Source: Climacteris rufus | Taxonomy: Eukaryota > Chordata > Aves > Passeriformes > Climacteridae | Length of the DNA stretch: 64,000 nt | Direction: 5' to 3' | Assembly (NCBI GenBank): GCA_013398175.1 | Contig: VZRZ01005132.1 | Coordinates: forward strand, 1,037,093 to 1,101,092 | Part shown: one piece after another, positions 36,206-47,550 of the stretch | Layout of the letters: each line of letters starts with the position of its first letter | Numbering within the stretch: position 1 is the first letter of the stretch | The notes under the pieces: model-generated | Databases searched by the model: none | Told to the model about the DNA's origin: nothing | Seen by the model: only the letters and a program-made list of their open reading frames with translations | Made by a program: the position numbers and the translations under genes

Positions 36206-36339
36206 ATACAACAAACATAATTTAAAAACAAATTATTCTGCAGATTTTTGGGAATTTAGATTTTAGAAAACAGATACATTTGAGAAAACCTGTGTTAACA
36301 TTAGTAGTTATAAAGGCCTTTTCAGTTAGATAGCAGTGG

Positions 36340-37440
36340 CAAAGACCGAGAGAATGCCTTCCTGAGGAGCACTGCAGAACTCACTGTCTTCATCCCTTGT
36401 AGGGGTGGCAGTTGACAGAAATAGAATGTAGAAATGCTGCCACGGAATGTTGCCAGAAATGTTACCAGGGGTCCCAGCATTTTGGAGAACCCACTGCTGC
36501 CCTGCGTGGCACAGGAAGGATTCTTGCCCACAAGGTCAGTCAGGCCTGGGCCGTGTGGCCTGTCTCAGAAGCTCCTGAGATAACTCCAATTTGAAGGACA
36601 ATAGAGATTTACCATCTCCTAGGAGGTATGACTTGCCTGTGGGATAAGGAGGCAGGTCTTGCTCACATGCTCAGGAAATAGCTGATCACCAGAGCCAAGG
36701 TCAGAAGGAAATTTTTCCCTGGGCAGATTGCCACTGGTCCCCAGGGTTTTTTTACCTTCCCCTGCAGCACTGCACATGACCGCTGGTCAGGGCTCTTCCA
36801 GTCCCCTTTGGCCAGGTTGCTGCCTGCTGCTCATGCCGCATGAAGATGGCCTTTCACACCCTGCAGCTGGGTGGAGGAAGCTTCCTAGACTCCCAGGGTT
36901 GAGCCCCAAATGTGGCCTCCAGGGACTGCATCCTGTCTTTTGTAACATTGAGCACAGTCCCTTGTCAGAGCATTTCTGGGCCCTCGTGTTTCAGTTCTTG
37001 CCTGCTGCACTTGCATTTCCAAGGCAACCCAGGGTCCTTGCTTGTGCAAAACAGCTTGCACTTGGAAGGAGTCCAGGCTTGCTGCACCATCCGAAGCTGC
37101 CACTTTCCAGGTGTTGCCCCATGCAACACAAGCTCAGGGCAGGTACTAGAGTGCTTTTCACACATTGCTGACCAAGAAACACAACGGAGCAAGTTTAGGA
37201 AAGCAAAAATTGTGTTTTTCATTGATACATGTCCTACTTCTGAAAATACTACACACCTCTTCTACATATATGTGTGTTTGGTTCCCATCAGTCTTCAAAT
37301 TCTCACTCTTCAGGAAACAGGGAGTGTTTGGCCTGCATTCCTGATGCTATTCTCAGAGGCTTTGTGGCTTCCCTTTGCCAGAATGCAAGGGGTGTTTTTT
37401 CAAGCTAAGATGAAGGGTGCATCAGTTTGTTCCTGAATAG
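36340..37440. other. Unclassified GC-richer block
   Basis: About 1.1 kb that is markedly GC-richer than its AT-rich surroundings but not CpG-rich. Plus-strand frames at 36728-37171 (147 codons) and 36912-37436 (174 codons) overlap each other, and minus-strand frames are open too. The translations are cysteine/leucine-rich with no family resemblance I can name. The stretch GGAAATTTTTCCCTGGGCAG (about 36709) followed by TTTACCTTCCCCTGCAGCA looks like part of an interspersed sequence I associate with bird genomes, but I cannot name the family. An old retroelement remnant or an untranslated transcript are both possible. Confidence 0.4.
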
Positions 37441-38034
37441 ATGTGTATACACTCTGTTAATGCCTGGGAGCATCAGCTATGAAACAGAGTATGGGGCCAG
37501 ATGGACCTTCACTCTGATGGGTACTGTTCTCAGGCTCTTTCTGTTTACCTGCCTTTTCTAAGGGAAACACCCAATACATTTCTAAGCATAAGTAGAAGGG
37601 GGAAAAAATCCTTGGGGAAACAAACAGATATTGCTCATCTCCGGATTATTTGCAACCTCTAAATTCAAGAGTACATCCTGCATCAGACTTAGGGCTTCGT
37701 CTTTAAGCCTTGCTAGTGTGGAGTTTTGCCACCCTGGGGAAATACAGAGAAACTGGATGAACACAGAAGAATTTTAAAAACCTCACTTTACATCTGCTTT
37801 TTGCAAATTTGTTGAGATGGTAAAATCTTGAGACAATCCAAAGCTCTTGCCCCCATAAGAAGGTACATACCTCCTTCCCACAAAGAGACAGAGCCAATGC
37901 CTAGACTGGGACATGGTTATTTTTCCAATCCCATCTGCTAGTGCAGGGCTGGGAATGTATGTCAGTAGAGATTTCCTCAGCATGTGCTGGCAGGGAAACA
38001 AGGTAATAATAATAAAAAAAAAATTTTAAAAAAA
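37441..38034. other. Unrecognised DNA
   Basis: No gene or repeat was recognised. The right end (37999-38033) is an AATAAT and poly-A-rich patch abutting the CR1 3' end. Confidence 0.6.
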
Positions 38035-39165
38035 GTGTTGAATTGAGTTGAGTTGGAACAGATCTGCAATGATCATCGAATCCAACTACCTTAATGGCTG
38101 ACCAATAGTTTAAGCATGTTATTATGGGCATTGTTCAAATGTCTCTTTAACACTGACAGGCTTTGGGTATTGACCACCTCTCCATGAAGTCTGTTTCAGT
38201 GTATGACAACCCTTTCAATAAAGAAAGGTTTCCTAATGTCAAGTCTCAACCTTCCCTGATGGACACATCTTCGAGCCATTCCCATGCATCCTGGACACAT
38301 CTTCGAGCCATTCCCATGTGTCCTGGCACTGGGTACCAGGGAGAAGGGATTAGCATCTGCCTCTCCACTTCACCTCCTCAGGAAGCTGCAGGGAGCAGTG
38401 AGATCACCCCTGACTCCTTTTTCTTCTCATAGGAGATTCCTTCCAGCTCCTTCCCCAGTTTTGTGACCTCCTTGAGACACATGCAATTACCTTACCATTC
38501 TTTTGAAATGATGGGGCCTGGAACTGCACACAATACTCAAGGTAAGGCTGCATGAGCACTAAACGTAGCAGGATAATTACCCCTTTTGACCAGCTGGTGA
38601 TACTGTGTTTGATAAACCCAAGACACACTTTGCCCTCTTGTTTGCCAGGGCAGACTGACTCCTATTGAGCCTGCACTGACCAGCACCCCAGGCCCCTTTT
38701 GGCAGGGATACTCTCCAACCACTCTCCTCTCAGTTCAGACTTGTGTCCAGTTGCTGGCTCTCTGTGCCTGTAAGGATCACTGCAACATCCAGTGTTGCCA
38801 TCTTAGGTGCAAAATCCAGCATTTGGTCTTGTTAATTTTTAGCTATTAATCATTGCTCAATGCTCCAATCTATCTAGATCCCTCTTCAAGGCTTCTTGTC
38901 CATTTGGTATCATCAGCAAACTTGCTAATGGTGCATTCAACTCCTGCATGCAGATCACTGAAAAACATATTGAACAGAACTGGCCCCTAGAGTTGATCCC
39001 TGAGGAACACTGCTGGTGACCAGCCACCAACCAGACATAGCCCTGTTCATGGCAAACCTTGAGCCCCACTTTTCAGCCAGTTTGTAACCCAGCACATGGC
39101 AAACCTGCCCATCTCACAGGTGAACAACTTCTCTAGAAGGATGCTGTGAGAATTCCTGTTGAATC
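38035..39165 (-). mobile_element. CR1 copy, 3' half (minus strand)
   Basis: The left side is a CR1 3' end in reverse (GAGTTGGAACAGATCTGC, GATCATCGAATCCAACTAC). Further right come reversed CR1 phrases: GGCCTGGAACTGCACACAAT (38516), CTGCATGAGCAC, and TATCTAGATCCCTCTTCAAGG (38872-38891). CATCAGCAAACTTGCTAATG (38911) and GAACAGAACTGGCCCC (38974) correspond to the RT region just before and after the catalytic box. Homology fades at about 39165, near AGGATGCTGTGAGAATTCC, so the copy is 5'-truncated within RT. Frames are broken throughout. The CR1 subfamily differs from the copies at 24-28 kb. Confidence 0.9.
38261..38324 (+). repeat. 32-bp tandem duplication inside CR1
   Basis: GGACACATCTTCGAGCCATT followed by CCCATG occurs at 38261 and again at 38293 with an exact 26-bp match. 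This copy-specific duplication interrupts the CR1 3' region. Confidence 0.92.
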
Positions 39166-42100
39166 CAGGCTCCAAGCTAGAAACAATTTAATTCCGTATT
39201 ACTTACACCTATTCACATAATTAGAGGACTATGTTTTATGTATCCTTAAAACAAAAGCTGCCTAAATCAGGACTAAACACAAGCTAAAATTTCATGAGGA
39301 CATGATATCTCTCATATCCATCTCCTAGAATAAGCATAGATCTTTGTAGAATTGTAAAAATAATAGCACAATATTTGAGAATCCTGTATTAGACAATCTA
39401 AAGGAAAAATGTTTGACATATTTTAATTTGGAGTTTTAGAGAATTATTTTTTAATTATGTTTTGAATATTACTGTAAAATATATCTTTTCATATAGTTAA
39501 GTAATGTCTGATATGAACTTTCATGCAATTCTTTTCAGAATTTTTTATGTTTTACCTCACAGAATATAACTTTGTTCAAGCAGCAGATTTGGCACATATT
39601 TGATATACGCGGCTGTATCCTTGCCAGTATTTAGCATCTCCTCAAAACAAGACACATGCTTTGAAATAGCTTATTCTGGCAACTTTTTAAATAACCACCT
39701 GTGTCTGAAACAAGCAAATTAAGTATGCCATGTTTAGGGATTCAAGAAGTATCCATGCCGTGGTCATTCATGTGTGTAACAGTAGTGACTGCCAGCTTGT
39801 AGGAGTTAAGCAAATAGCAGCCCATGACATAAAAGATGAGCCAGACTTTGTCTACTATTACATGAGGGAGAAGAAGATGCAAGGAAAGGTATTCAGACAA
39901 TATTCAGACAAAGAATGCCAACTGTTACCCCAAGGACTTTCCTCAGACACTGCTAAAATAGATAGAGATGATAACAAGGAACAAAAGTCAGAAATAACCC
40001 TGGGATGTTCAGACAGTCTTTCTAGGCAACTCCATTTATCCAATTTTTCTCCTCTTTCTCTAATTCCCCAAAATTCTTTGACATTACACTACATTTTCTT
40101 TTTCTTTTTTGTCCTAAGGGCTATCTTTATCACAGATGTTCTCCATAAAGCCATAAAGTCTCCTACAATGCTTAAGGAATCTTCAGCCAATTTCCCAGCA
40201 ATACCTTCTTAAGTTTTGTTTAACAGAAAGTGCTATCTTATCACTCATATAGCAGGGAAAATTTGCTCTAAGATGAAGCTGAAAATCATAACTGAGAAGC
40301 TACTTTTTTCTGAAAGGAGTATGTGAATATAAGGTGGCTTTGACTTTCCATGGTTCCTAAGTTATCAGGCAACAAGCTTACCTAGCTATTTATCCTGAGT
40401 TATGACTACTCAGTGAAAAATGGCTTTGCCTGGAATTCAACTGCAATGGACATTTCTTGAGTCTACTTTGTCTGTTTGACAAAAGCAGATTAATTCAATA
40501 AACACTTGCTTCTAAAATCATTGTTTGATTTCAGTATACTCTGTTCTCCTCCCTCTTGACAAAAATAAGACTTATAATAAATATTTTGATGATTGTGTGT
40601 GAGCCTTGTAAAACTGTCAGACAAAATTTGCAAACCCTTTAATTAGATAAAAAAAAAGAAACACCAAGGTGGATCTGATTCTCGATAAGTTTCTGTTCAA
40701 AATAATATAATGTTAACATTCTTCTTTAGAAGACAGAAAGATTTCTTACTTTCTTCCTTTTGACCACTTAGTACCAGGACTGGTGTTCATAGTCCTGAAA
40801 AGTACCTTAGAATATCAATCAATCCAGTGGTTTTAAACTGCAAACTCTTAAGAATTTTATCAAGTATGAACCTTGATACAGTAATCTTAAACCTGCTAGC
40901 ACTGATGTTACTGTTGGTATGCTCTGTTTTCCTGTGGAAGAAGGCTCAAAAATGAATACCATAATCTAGTACAAGTCCTGCCCCTTTCTAACTCAAAAAA
41001 TATAATTATAATGTCTGGTGAAAACAATGTTAAAATTAATTTTATATATCACGTGGAAACTTCATACTACCTCAAACTACCTCAAATATTATATGACTCA
41101 AACGTGGACTACCTCATGCATGATATGTCATTTAACTTCTTTTTTAATGTAGTGTAACACTACATCAGAAATTCTGTGTCAAATCTGAGCATTCTTGCTT
41201 TATATATAGTTTCTCTTCAGACAAAATCTGCTTTTCACCTGTGTTTGGAAGTCAGTGAAGAATATATCATGCAAGAAACACAAAATTTCCACTACCTTAT
41301 GAGCAGCTGCAATTTTCCAAGTGAACAAAAACTCTCTTTGTAAGCCACATTCACCCTTTTAACATGAAACAATGCACAAAGTTTCTGCTGTAAAATATGT
41401 GATTGAAGGATACAACACTATAAAAGGTGTAAACTACACCTGTAGTGTGTGTATAAACTACGATGGGCTCTGCTAACATGATTTTTCTTTCAAACACAAA
41501 AATAAAGCTTGAAGTGGGAACAGCTTTCAAAACATGACATGACATGAACTCAGTTAAACCAGTTATTTGTCCACTTTACAATGTGTGCAATGTGTTAGAC
41601 GGCAACTGGAAAGGATTACCCAGAAAAACACAGTCAAATGCATTAACCTAATTACCGTGGGAGAGACATAGTGTTTAAATATTAATCTGAGTCAACAGGA
41701 AAGCTGAGACTTGCAAAATTCTGGAAAGAGCCAGACAATAGATGTCAACAAAGCCTACAGCCCACCTGCTTCTCCACTTGGCTTTGAAAAATAGATTGCA
41801 TAAATCTTACAGGATAATTAAAAATTCAGTTGCATCAGATTTGAGCACAGCAAGACAACTAATTATCATGGCTTCCCCATCTGCTGATCTAGCCCACAAA
41901 TCTTCTCAACTTGGCATTGCTTCAGTCAGTATGAAGGGAAACCAGACTATCATGTGTAAGTTCATTTTTTGCTAAGTCAGGAGGTAGGGATAAAGCCCAC
42001 TATGCGTTTACAAAAACCTTATATATGCCACTGCCTCACAGAAGGCAGAAAATATTTCTTCTGACCAAGGAGTCCCAATAGAAACTGTGGCAAGTCGACA

Positions 42101-43694
42101 CAGAAGCTTTTTTTGTCTTACTAAGGCTGCAGTTACACAAAAACAGCAATTCTTCCAGTTAGTTTTCAATCACAGTGTTTCAGTTCACCTTCTGCAGAAA
42201 AAATATTGCCAGCTCTTGGAAAAAGTTTCTTATCACCATTCTGACAACTGATATACAGTATTTCATGATAGAGGCACTATTTATGATCTGTAAGGTGTTT
42301 TTAAAAATGATAAAATTCTGGTTACACTTCCATGTGTTTTGTGGGAAGAGGTAGTGGGATAGCAAGGTGACATTCAACTAATAAGCTCAGCTTTCTAAAC
42401 AGTAGTAGTTTCACTTTCACTGACCAGGAAACCAACAGAAAGATTAGGAGACTGGTGCTAGAAACTGTTATAGAAATATATAAAAGTATGTCTGCATTTG
42501 TTCATCATTTCAACATACATGCACGAGCTGAGCTAAAAAAAACCACATGAATAAGGGAAAAGGCCTTTCCTAATTATTTGGAAAGAAAATGCATTTATAA
42601 CTATTTATAAACCAGGTCCTACTATATACATAAGCACATCTGTCCTCACTTATTTTACCCCTATATACCACAAGAACTAGGGAAAAGTATGTTCAAAGCA
42701 ATATTATTTACTTACTTTCATTACAGACCACTCAGCAAAAGTCTTCACAGACTTTAAAATTTGATGTTTCTCGTTAAAAGAATGGATCATGATGATGTAC
42801 AGATGAAATATGAAGCTCCTAACTTCAAGAACATTATTTAATCTTGCTCAAACTATTCAGTATCCAAAACTTCATCCTAAAAGCTTTTCTGTTTTTTGCA
42901 GGTTGCCTTATATATTAGAGATTGGTTTAAGCAAGCATTTAAAAATGCCTCACAATTGAGATAAATTTCACCTCTCATTCCAATCTATGTTTAAAAATCT
43001 AACCTAGCTTTGGAGTTCTATTTGATGAGGAAAAATTACCATTAGCATTTTACATTCGTATTTTACATCAAGATTGGTAGTCTGAAAAGTGTGGAAAATA
43101 CCAAATCCTAACCTAATTATACTGAAACTAACCTACAAAATTTGTTCTTCTGTTTGAGAATTACAGTCAAATCAAAACAGTATGAAACTATATGAGAGGT
43201 ATTGTAATTCTTTCATCTCATAGTAGTGTGACTCTGATGCCTGACATTACACAAAAAATCTGACATTTACCACTATATAACCTTTCATATTTCAAGAATG
43301 CCATTAAAACTGTATTACAGAGATACTTTACACACATGGAAAACAAAAATAAATATCTGCATAAAGTCCCATTGGTAATTATTATCTTTATACCATTGTA
43401 GACTTACTGGGATATAGTTCTCCAACATGGAGCAAGGTCACCTGGAGTATTCTTCTTGAATATCCTGTCATATCCTGATGCCTTGTATAAAGAAACTCTG
43501 GCAAGAGAGTGAGCATCTTAAGTACATCAGTCTAATTTTAGACATGTGCCTTACAGACATCTGCAGTTAAATTACTCCTTTCATGTTCTTTTCATGGACA
43601 CTGGAGGCTTTTTTAAAGGTTGGTGAATCTAACACCTCTTAGAAACATGTTTATTATGCAAGGTATTTCTTTCTAGATTCTACTGACTTTATTA
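39166..43694. other. Unrecognised AT-rich DNA
   Basis: No gene or repeat family was recognised. The longest non-repeat frame here is 39730-40212 (+, 160 codons). It is lysine/serine-rich at first, with a hydrophobic patch of six phenylalanines near residue 120 from a T-run. I see no family signature, upstream promoter or codon pattern to support it. Confidence 0.55.
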
Positions 43695-44253
43695 CAGAAT
43701 CACAGAATATGCTGAGTTGGAAGGGATCATCAAGTTCAATTCCTGGCCCTGCACAGCAACATCCCCAAGAGTAACACCTTGTGCCCAAGAACATTGTCCA
43801 AAGGCTTCTTGAACACTGCCAGGCTTGATGCTGTGACCACTTGCCTGGGGAGCCTGTTCCGGTGCTCAACCCTCTATGTGAAGAACCTTTTTCTAATATG
43901 TAACCTAACCCCCCCTGACACAACTTCAGGCCATTCCTTTGGGTAGTGTCACTGGGCACCAGAGAGAAGACATCAGTGCCTGCGCCTTCTCTTCCCCTCA
44001 TGAGGAAGTTGTAAATGCAATGAGGTCTTCCCTCAGTCTCCTCTAGGCTGAATAGACCAAGGGACCTCAGCTGCTCCTCATATGGTTTCTCCTCAAGCTC
44101 CTTCATCATGTTTGCTGCCCTCCTTTGGATGGTCTCTAACAGCTTTATATCTTTCTTACATTGAGGTGCCCATATCTGCACACAGCACTGGAGGTGAGGC
44201 TGCCCCAGTGCAGAGCAGAGCGGGACAATTCCCTCCCTTGCCCGGCTGCCCAT
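43654..44253 (-). pseudogene. CR1 ORF2 C-terminal remnant
   Basis: A 199-codon frame. Its first ~100 residues are CR1 ORF2 C-terminus: CSALGQPHLQCCVQIWAPQ (consensus VRPHLEYCVQFWAP), ETIQRRAANMMKEL (consensus RVQRRATKMIKGL), LRSLGLFSLEETEGR. The remainder is translated 3' untranslated sequence, so the true ORF2 stop has been lost or the frame shifted. It encodes no complete domain. Confidence 0.85.
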
Positions 44254-44890
44254 GCTGTGCCTGATGCACCCCAGGACACAGTTGGCCCTCCTGGCTGCCA
44301 GGGCACTGCTGACTCATATTCAACTTTCTGTCAACCAGGCCCCCCAGGTCCCTTTTCACAGCACTGCTTTCCAGCACATCATTCCCCAGTCTGTCTGTAC
44401 ATCCAGGATTGCCCCATCCAAGGTGCAGAATCTGACACCTTCAGTTGTTGAACTTCATATGGTTGGTGATTGCCCAGCTCTCTCATTTGTTGAGGTGTCT
44501 CTGCAGAACCTTCCTGCCTTCAAGGAACTCAAGAGCTCCTTCAGTTTTGTATTGTGTGCAAACTTGCTCAGCATCCCTTCCGCTCCTGTGTCCAAGTCGT
44601 TTATGAAGATGTTGAAGAGCACAGGGCCTAAGATGGAGCTCTGTGGAATCCCACTAGCGGCAGGTTGCAAGTCTGATGTCACTCCATTCACTATAACCTT
44701 TTGTGCCCAACCTGTGAGCCAGTTGCTCACCCATCACATGATGTGTTTATCCAGCTGTGGGCTGGATATTTTGTCCAGGAGGATACTGAGAGAGACAGTG
44801 TGGAAAGATTTACTGAAATCCAAAAAGATTACATCTACTGGCTTCCCTTGACCAATTACATGGATTAGCTTGCCATGAAAAGAAATCATT
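43695..44890 (-). mobile_element. CR1 copy with long ORF2 remnants (minus strand)
   Basis: The 3' terminus is at the left (CAGAATCACAGAATATGCTG), followed by reversed 3' untranslated sequence (GGAGCCTGTTCCGGTGCTCA at 43838-43857). ORF2 remnants cover 43951-44253 and 44455-44730. Homology ends near 44870-44890 at ATTACATCTACTGGCTTCCC and beyond, inside RT, so this is a 5'-truncated insertion. It is the best preserved CR1 in the window, with few stops over 600 bp. Confidence 0.92.
44455..44730 (-). pseudogene. CR1 RT fragment with dead catalytic box
   Basis: A 91-codon frame holding RT palm sequence: [18 protein letters not shown], then [20 protein letters not shown] (the conserved block leading to motif C), then KFAHNTKL. 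The catalytic FADD box reads FAHN (44551-44562), so both aspartates needed for polymerisation are lost. Confidence 0.88.
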
Positions 44891-46665
44891 TACTTCTACC
44901 TTGGCAGGTAATGAATGGGCTCTAGATGTGAATGTTTATGCTGCAAAGATGAGCCTATTCTCGGTGTCTCACTGCATTCCTCAAATGGATCTCTATCCTA
45001 CTCTACCATCCAAAGCAGTTAGAAGGTACTTTAACAAGCACTAGCTAAGTAATTAAAGCGTATTAGCTAAATAATTACTTGGAAGAAAAAGCAGAGTAGA
45101 GGACTAATAAAATGTCAGTTCCCAACTAAGATTCTCATGCCATTATTTTCAGGCACAAAAGCAAATTGCTGATAATTATAACAATCTCTCACATTTATAT
45201 TGGGTGCTGGTAATTAGTGGGTTCCTAGACACAAATATATATCCTTTGTTGCATTCTTTTCATTCTTGAATGTAAGCTCATACGGCACAGAAATTCATAG
45301 TAAACATTATTTAAACTTTATTTTTAAAATGTAATACTTTTAATAGCAAAAGCTATTACAATGCGTTATTTTCAAGGCAGAACTTCAAAAAGGAAATTTG
45401 AAAACTATTGCCATATTGATGTGAGCACTAAAATAACCCATATCAACAAAAAACCCAATATTCTCATATTCTGGACCTTCATGTCATTCCAAAAAAGCGT
45501 GCACACAAAGAAAAAGCAATATGAACAGCAACAGAAAAATCATGTACATACATTTAGAACATATTCCAAAAGTAAACCATATCTTCTTTATCTCTCCAAA
45601 CACTCTCATCATTGTCAATATTCAGATTCCAAGCCCAATCAGTATGCATTAAATGCCTTTCATTCACCTCACTATGCAAGCATACACTGCTAGATCCCTC
45701 TTTAAGTAGAAGAATTAATTCCATAAAGACCTCTTAAAATTGCACATGGCATCTCAAGTATATGGTTGTCAAGAGAAGAGCATATGAAGAGGAAAAGGTG
45801 TTGTAGATGAAACTGAATAATTCAGACATGTACAGTGCCTCAGATGTTGATCATTTCATATTAAATTGGTATCATTTTAGAAAGGCTCGTAGTTCTATGG
45901 TCACTAAAATAGAGATATAGCAATGTAGAGAACCAGATTCTAGATTAAAAATTGCTTCACTTGGCTCTAGACACCAGATTCAACTTTTTGCATCTAACTG
46001 AAACTTCAGTTCAAAGTAGGGTTGTCCTCATCACCCACGTATTACAATGGCATGTAGCATTGCTGTTGCATATGCAGATATACTTTAATGACAGTACACC
46101 TAATGTAATAAGTACCATTGAAATAAATCTACTCCTTGGCTATTTTCCATTCCTATTGAATATGTGATTTACAGTCCTGTACCACAAAGTGATAAGGAAC
46201 AGCAAGAATGCATCCCATGCTTCTGCTGACTGTGATGTTAATCACAAACTATTATTTGGCAGACTAATGTCTTTTTTATCAGTAAGTATCTATTCACCTT
46301 AGAAAACTCAGCTATAGGAATACATCTGTGTGAAACTTCTATTTTTCTATATTCCTTATGACTAAAGACATACTCAGTCCAAGATCTTATAAAATGAATG
46401 AATATTGTTATAATCCAATGCATGCTGTTTTCCTTCAATTCACATTTTCTCACAGACAATTTAATCTTTACTTTGTTGGCCACAAATTTACTTACACTTG
46501 CTTCCAGTCAGTCCAATTAGTAAATGCAGTTATAAATGTTTGGTGGTATTTGAAGGGGATTCTACATCAGAAGGTTGTGGATTTGTTAGAATACTGACTG
46601 AAGTGACTACAAGGGCCATCTTAAGGAAAGCAGAGGAGGGGAGGAGAGAGACAGAGAGAGGCAAG

Positions 46666-46667
<2 letters not shown>
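44891..46667. other. Unrecognised AT-rich DNA
   Basis: No gene was recognised. Around 45040-45180 TAATTA-like cores recur (GTAATTAAAG, ATAATTACTT, GATAATTATA, GTAATTAGTG). Such cores can be homeodomain sites but are also expected by chance in AT-rich DNA. Confidence 0.55.

Positions 46668-46709
<42 letters not shown>
46668..46709 (+). repeat. (GA)n microsatellite
   Basis: About 20 uninterrupted GA units, preceded by 40 bp of imperfect GA-rich sequence from about 46630. Confidence 0.97.
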
Positions 46710-46711
<2 letters not shown>

Positions 46712-47474
46712 GGAGTGGAACGAAAAAGTAAGTAAAGTAGGGAATAAAGGAGAGAAAGTAGTAAAAGTCTTGGAAAAAACCTTCTGTGCCCCAGAATCTG
46801 TCAGTGTACTTTCAAATACATGACATTTTCATTCCTTTTCTCTAGGACGATGCTTCCTTCTAAGAGACAGGTCTGGGATGATCAAGCACGCAGGTTTCTA
46901 TTGCACATCAGTCTGCATTTACCAGAATAAAGTAGGAAAATTGTATCCCAAATATTTTTCTGGAATCCTCTTTGTAAGACTGTCTTATCTCTATTCATCA
47001 CTGAGAACATACAAACAGACCCAAAAATCTTCAAGAAAATATTACAGAACTGTAGCACCTTTGTGACAAATTTAAGATTTAGCAAAACAGTATCATTCTT
47101 AATAACTTTGGCAAGTATACTGCCAGAGGGCTTATCTATGCAGGCAAAAAGAGTTTGCATCTCTAAATGTTCTTACCCAGGAATTCTGATAATTATGTTT
47201 TTGGAATAAAAAGAATTTAGAAAAATCCATGGCATCTTTTCCAAAATTTATTTTGTGAGAGTTTTGTGGTTTGCTCTTCTGGAAGTAGATATAGTAGTTT
47301 CTAAAAATCCATATTTTATAGCGATCTTAGCGAATATAGATGAGGAAAAAAAATGAGACAAAAGAAACACCAAACTTACCTACATGAATTCCTTCAGGTC
47401 ACTGATAAATGGAAAATTCATCATGAAGTGTTCTCATTTTATTTCATAACAATATTGAACATAAAGCCTGATTT
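46710..47474. other. Unrecognised AT-rich DNA
   Basis: No gene or repeat was recognised. A 92-codon minus-strand frame at 46882-47160 shows no family signature. Confidence 0.6.
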
Positions 47475-47550
47475 AAAAAAAAAAAAAAAAAAAAAAAACT
47501 GGATCNAAAAGACAAATATAAAAAAAAAAAAAAAAAAAAAAAACTGGATC
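47475..47550 (+). repeat. Duplicated A24-CTGGATC joint with an N
   Basis: A run of 24 A followed by CTGGATC (47475-47505) and one N (47506) is repeated 45 bp later as a run of 24 A followed by CTGGATC (47520-47550). The identical run length and tail on either side of an N suggest an overlap that failed to collapse at a contig join, not a biological repeat. Confidence 0.85.

Noticed and set aside
36912..37436. 174-codon plus-strand frame in the GC-richer block
   Set aside because: It overlaps a 147-codon frame and several minus-strand frames. GC-richer sequence lowers stop density, and no domain is visible.
39730..40212. 160-codon plus-strand open frame, the longest outside repeats and the GC-richer block
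   Set aside because: A rough estimate from AT-rich stop frequency gives about one such frame by chance in 128 kb of strand. It has no family motif, its phenylalanine run comes from a T tract, and no splice or promoter context supports it. RNA-seq or conserved codons would change this.
45040..45180. Possible conserved homeodomain enhancer (TAATTA cluster)
   Set aside because: Such cores are frequent by chance in AT-rich DNA, and conservation cannot be judged from one sequence.
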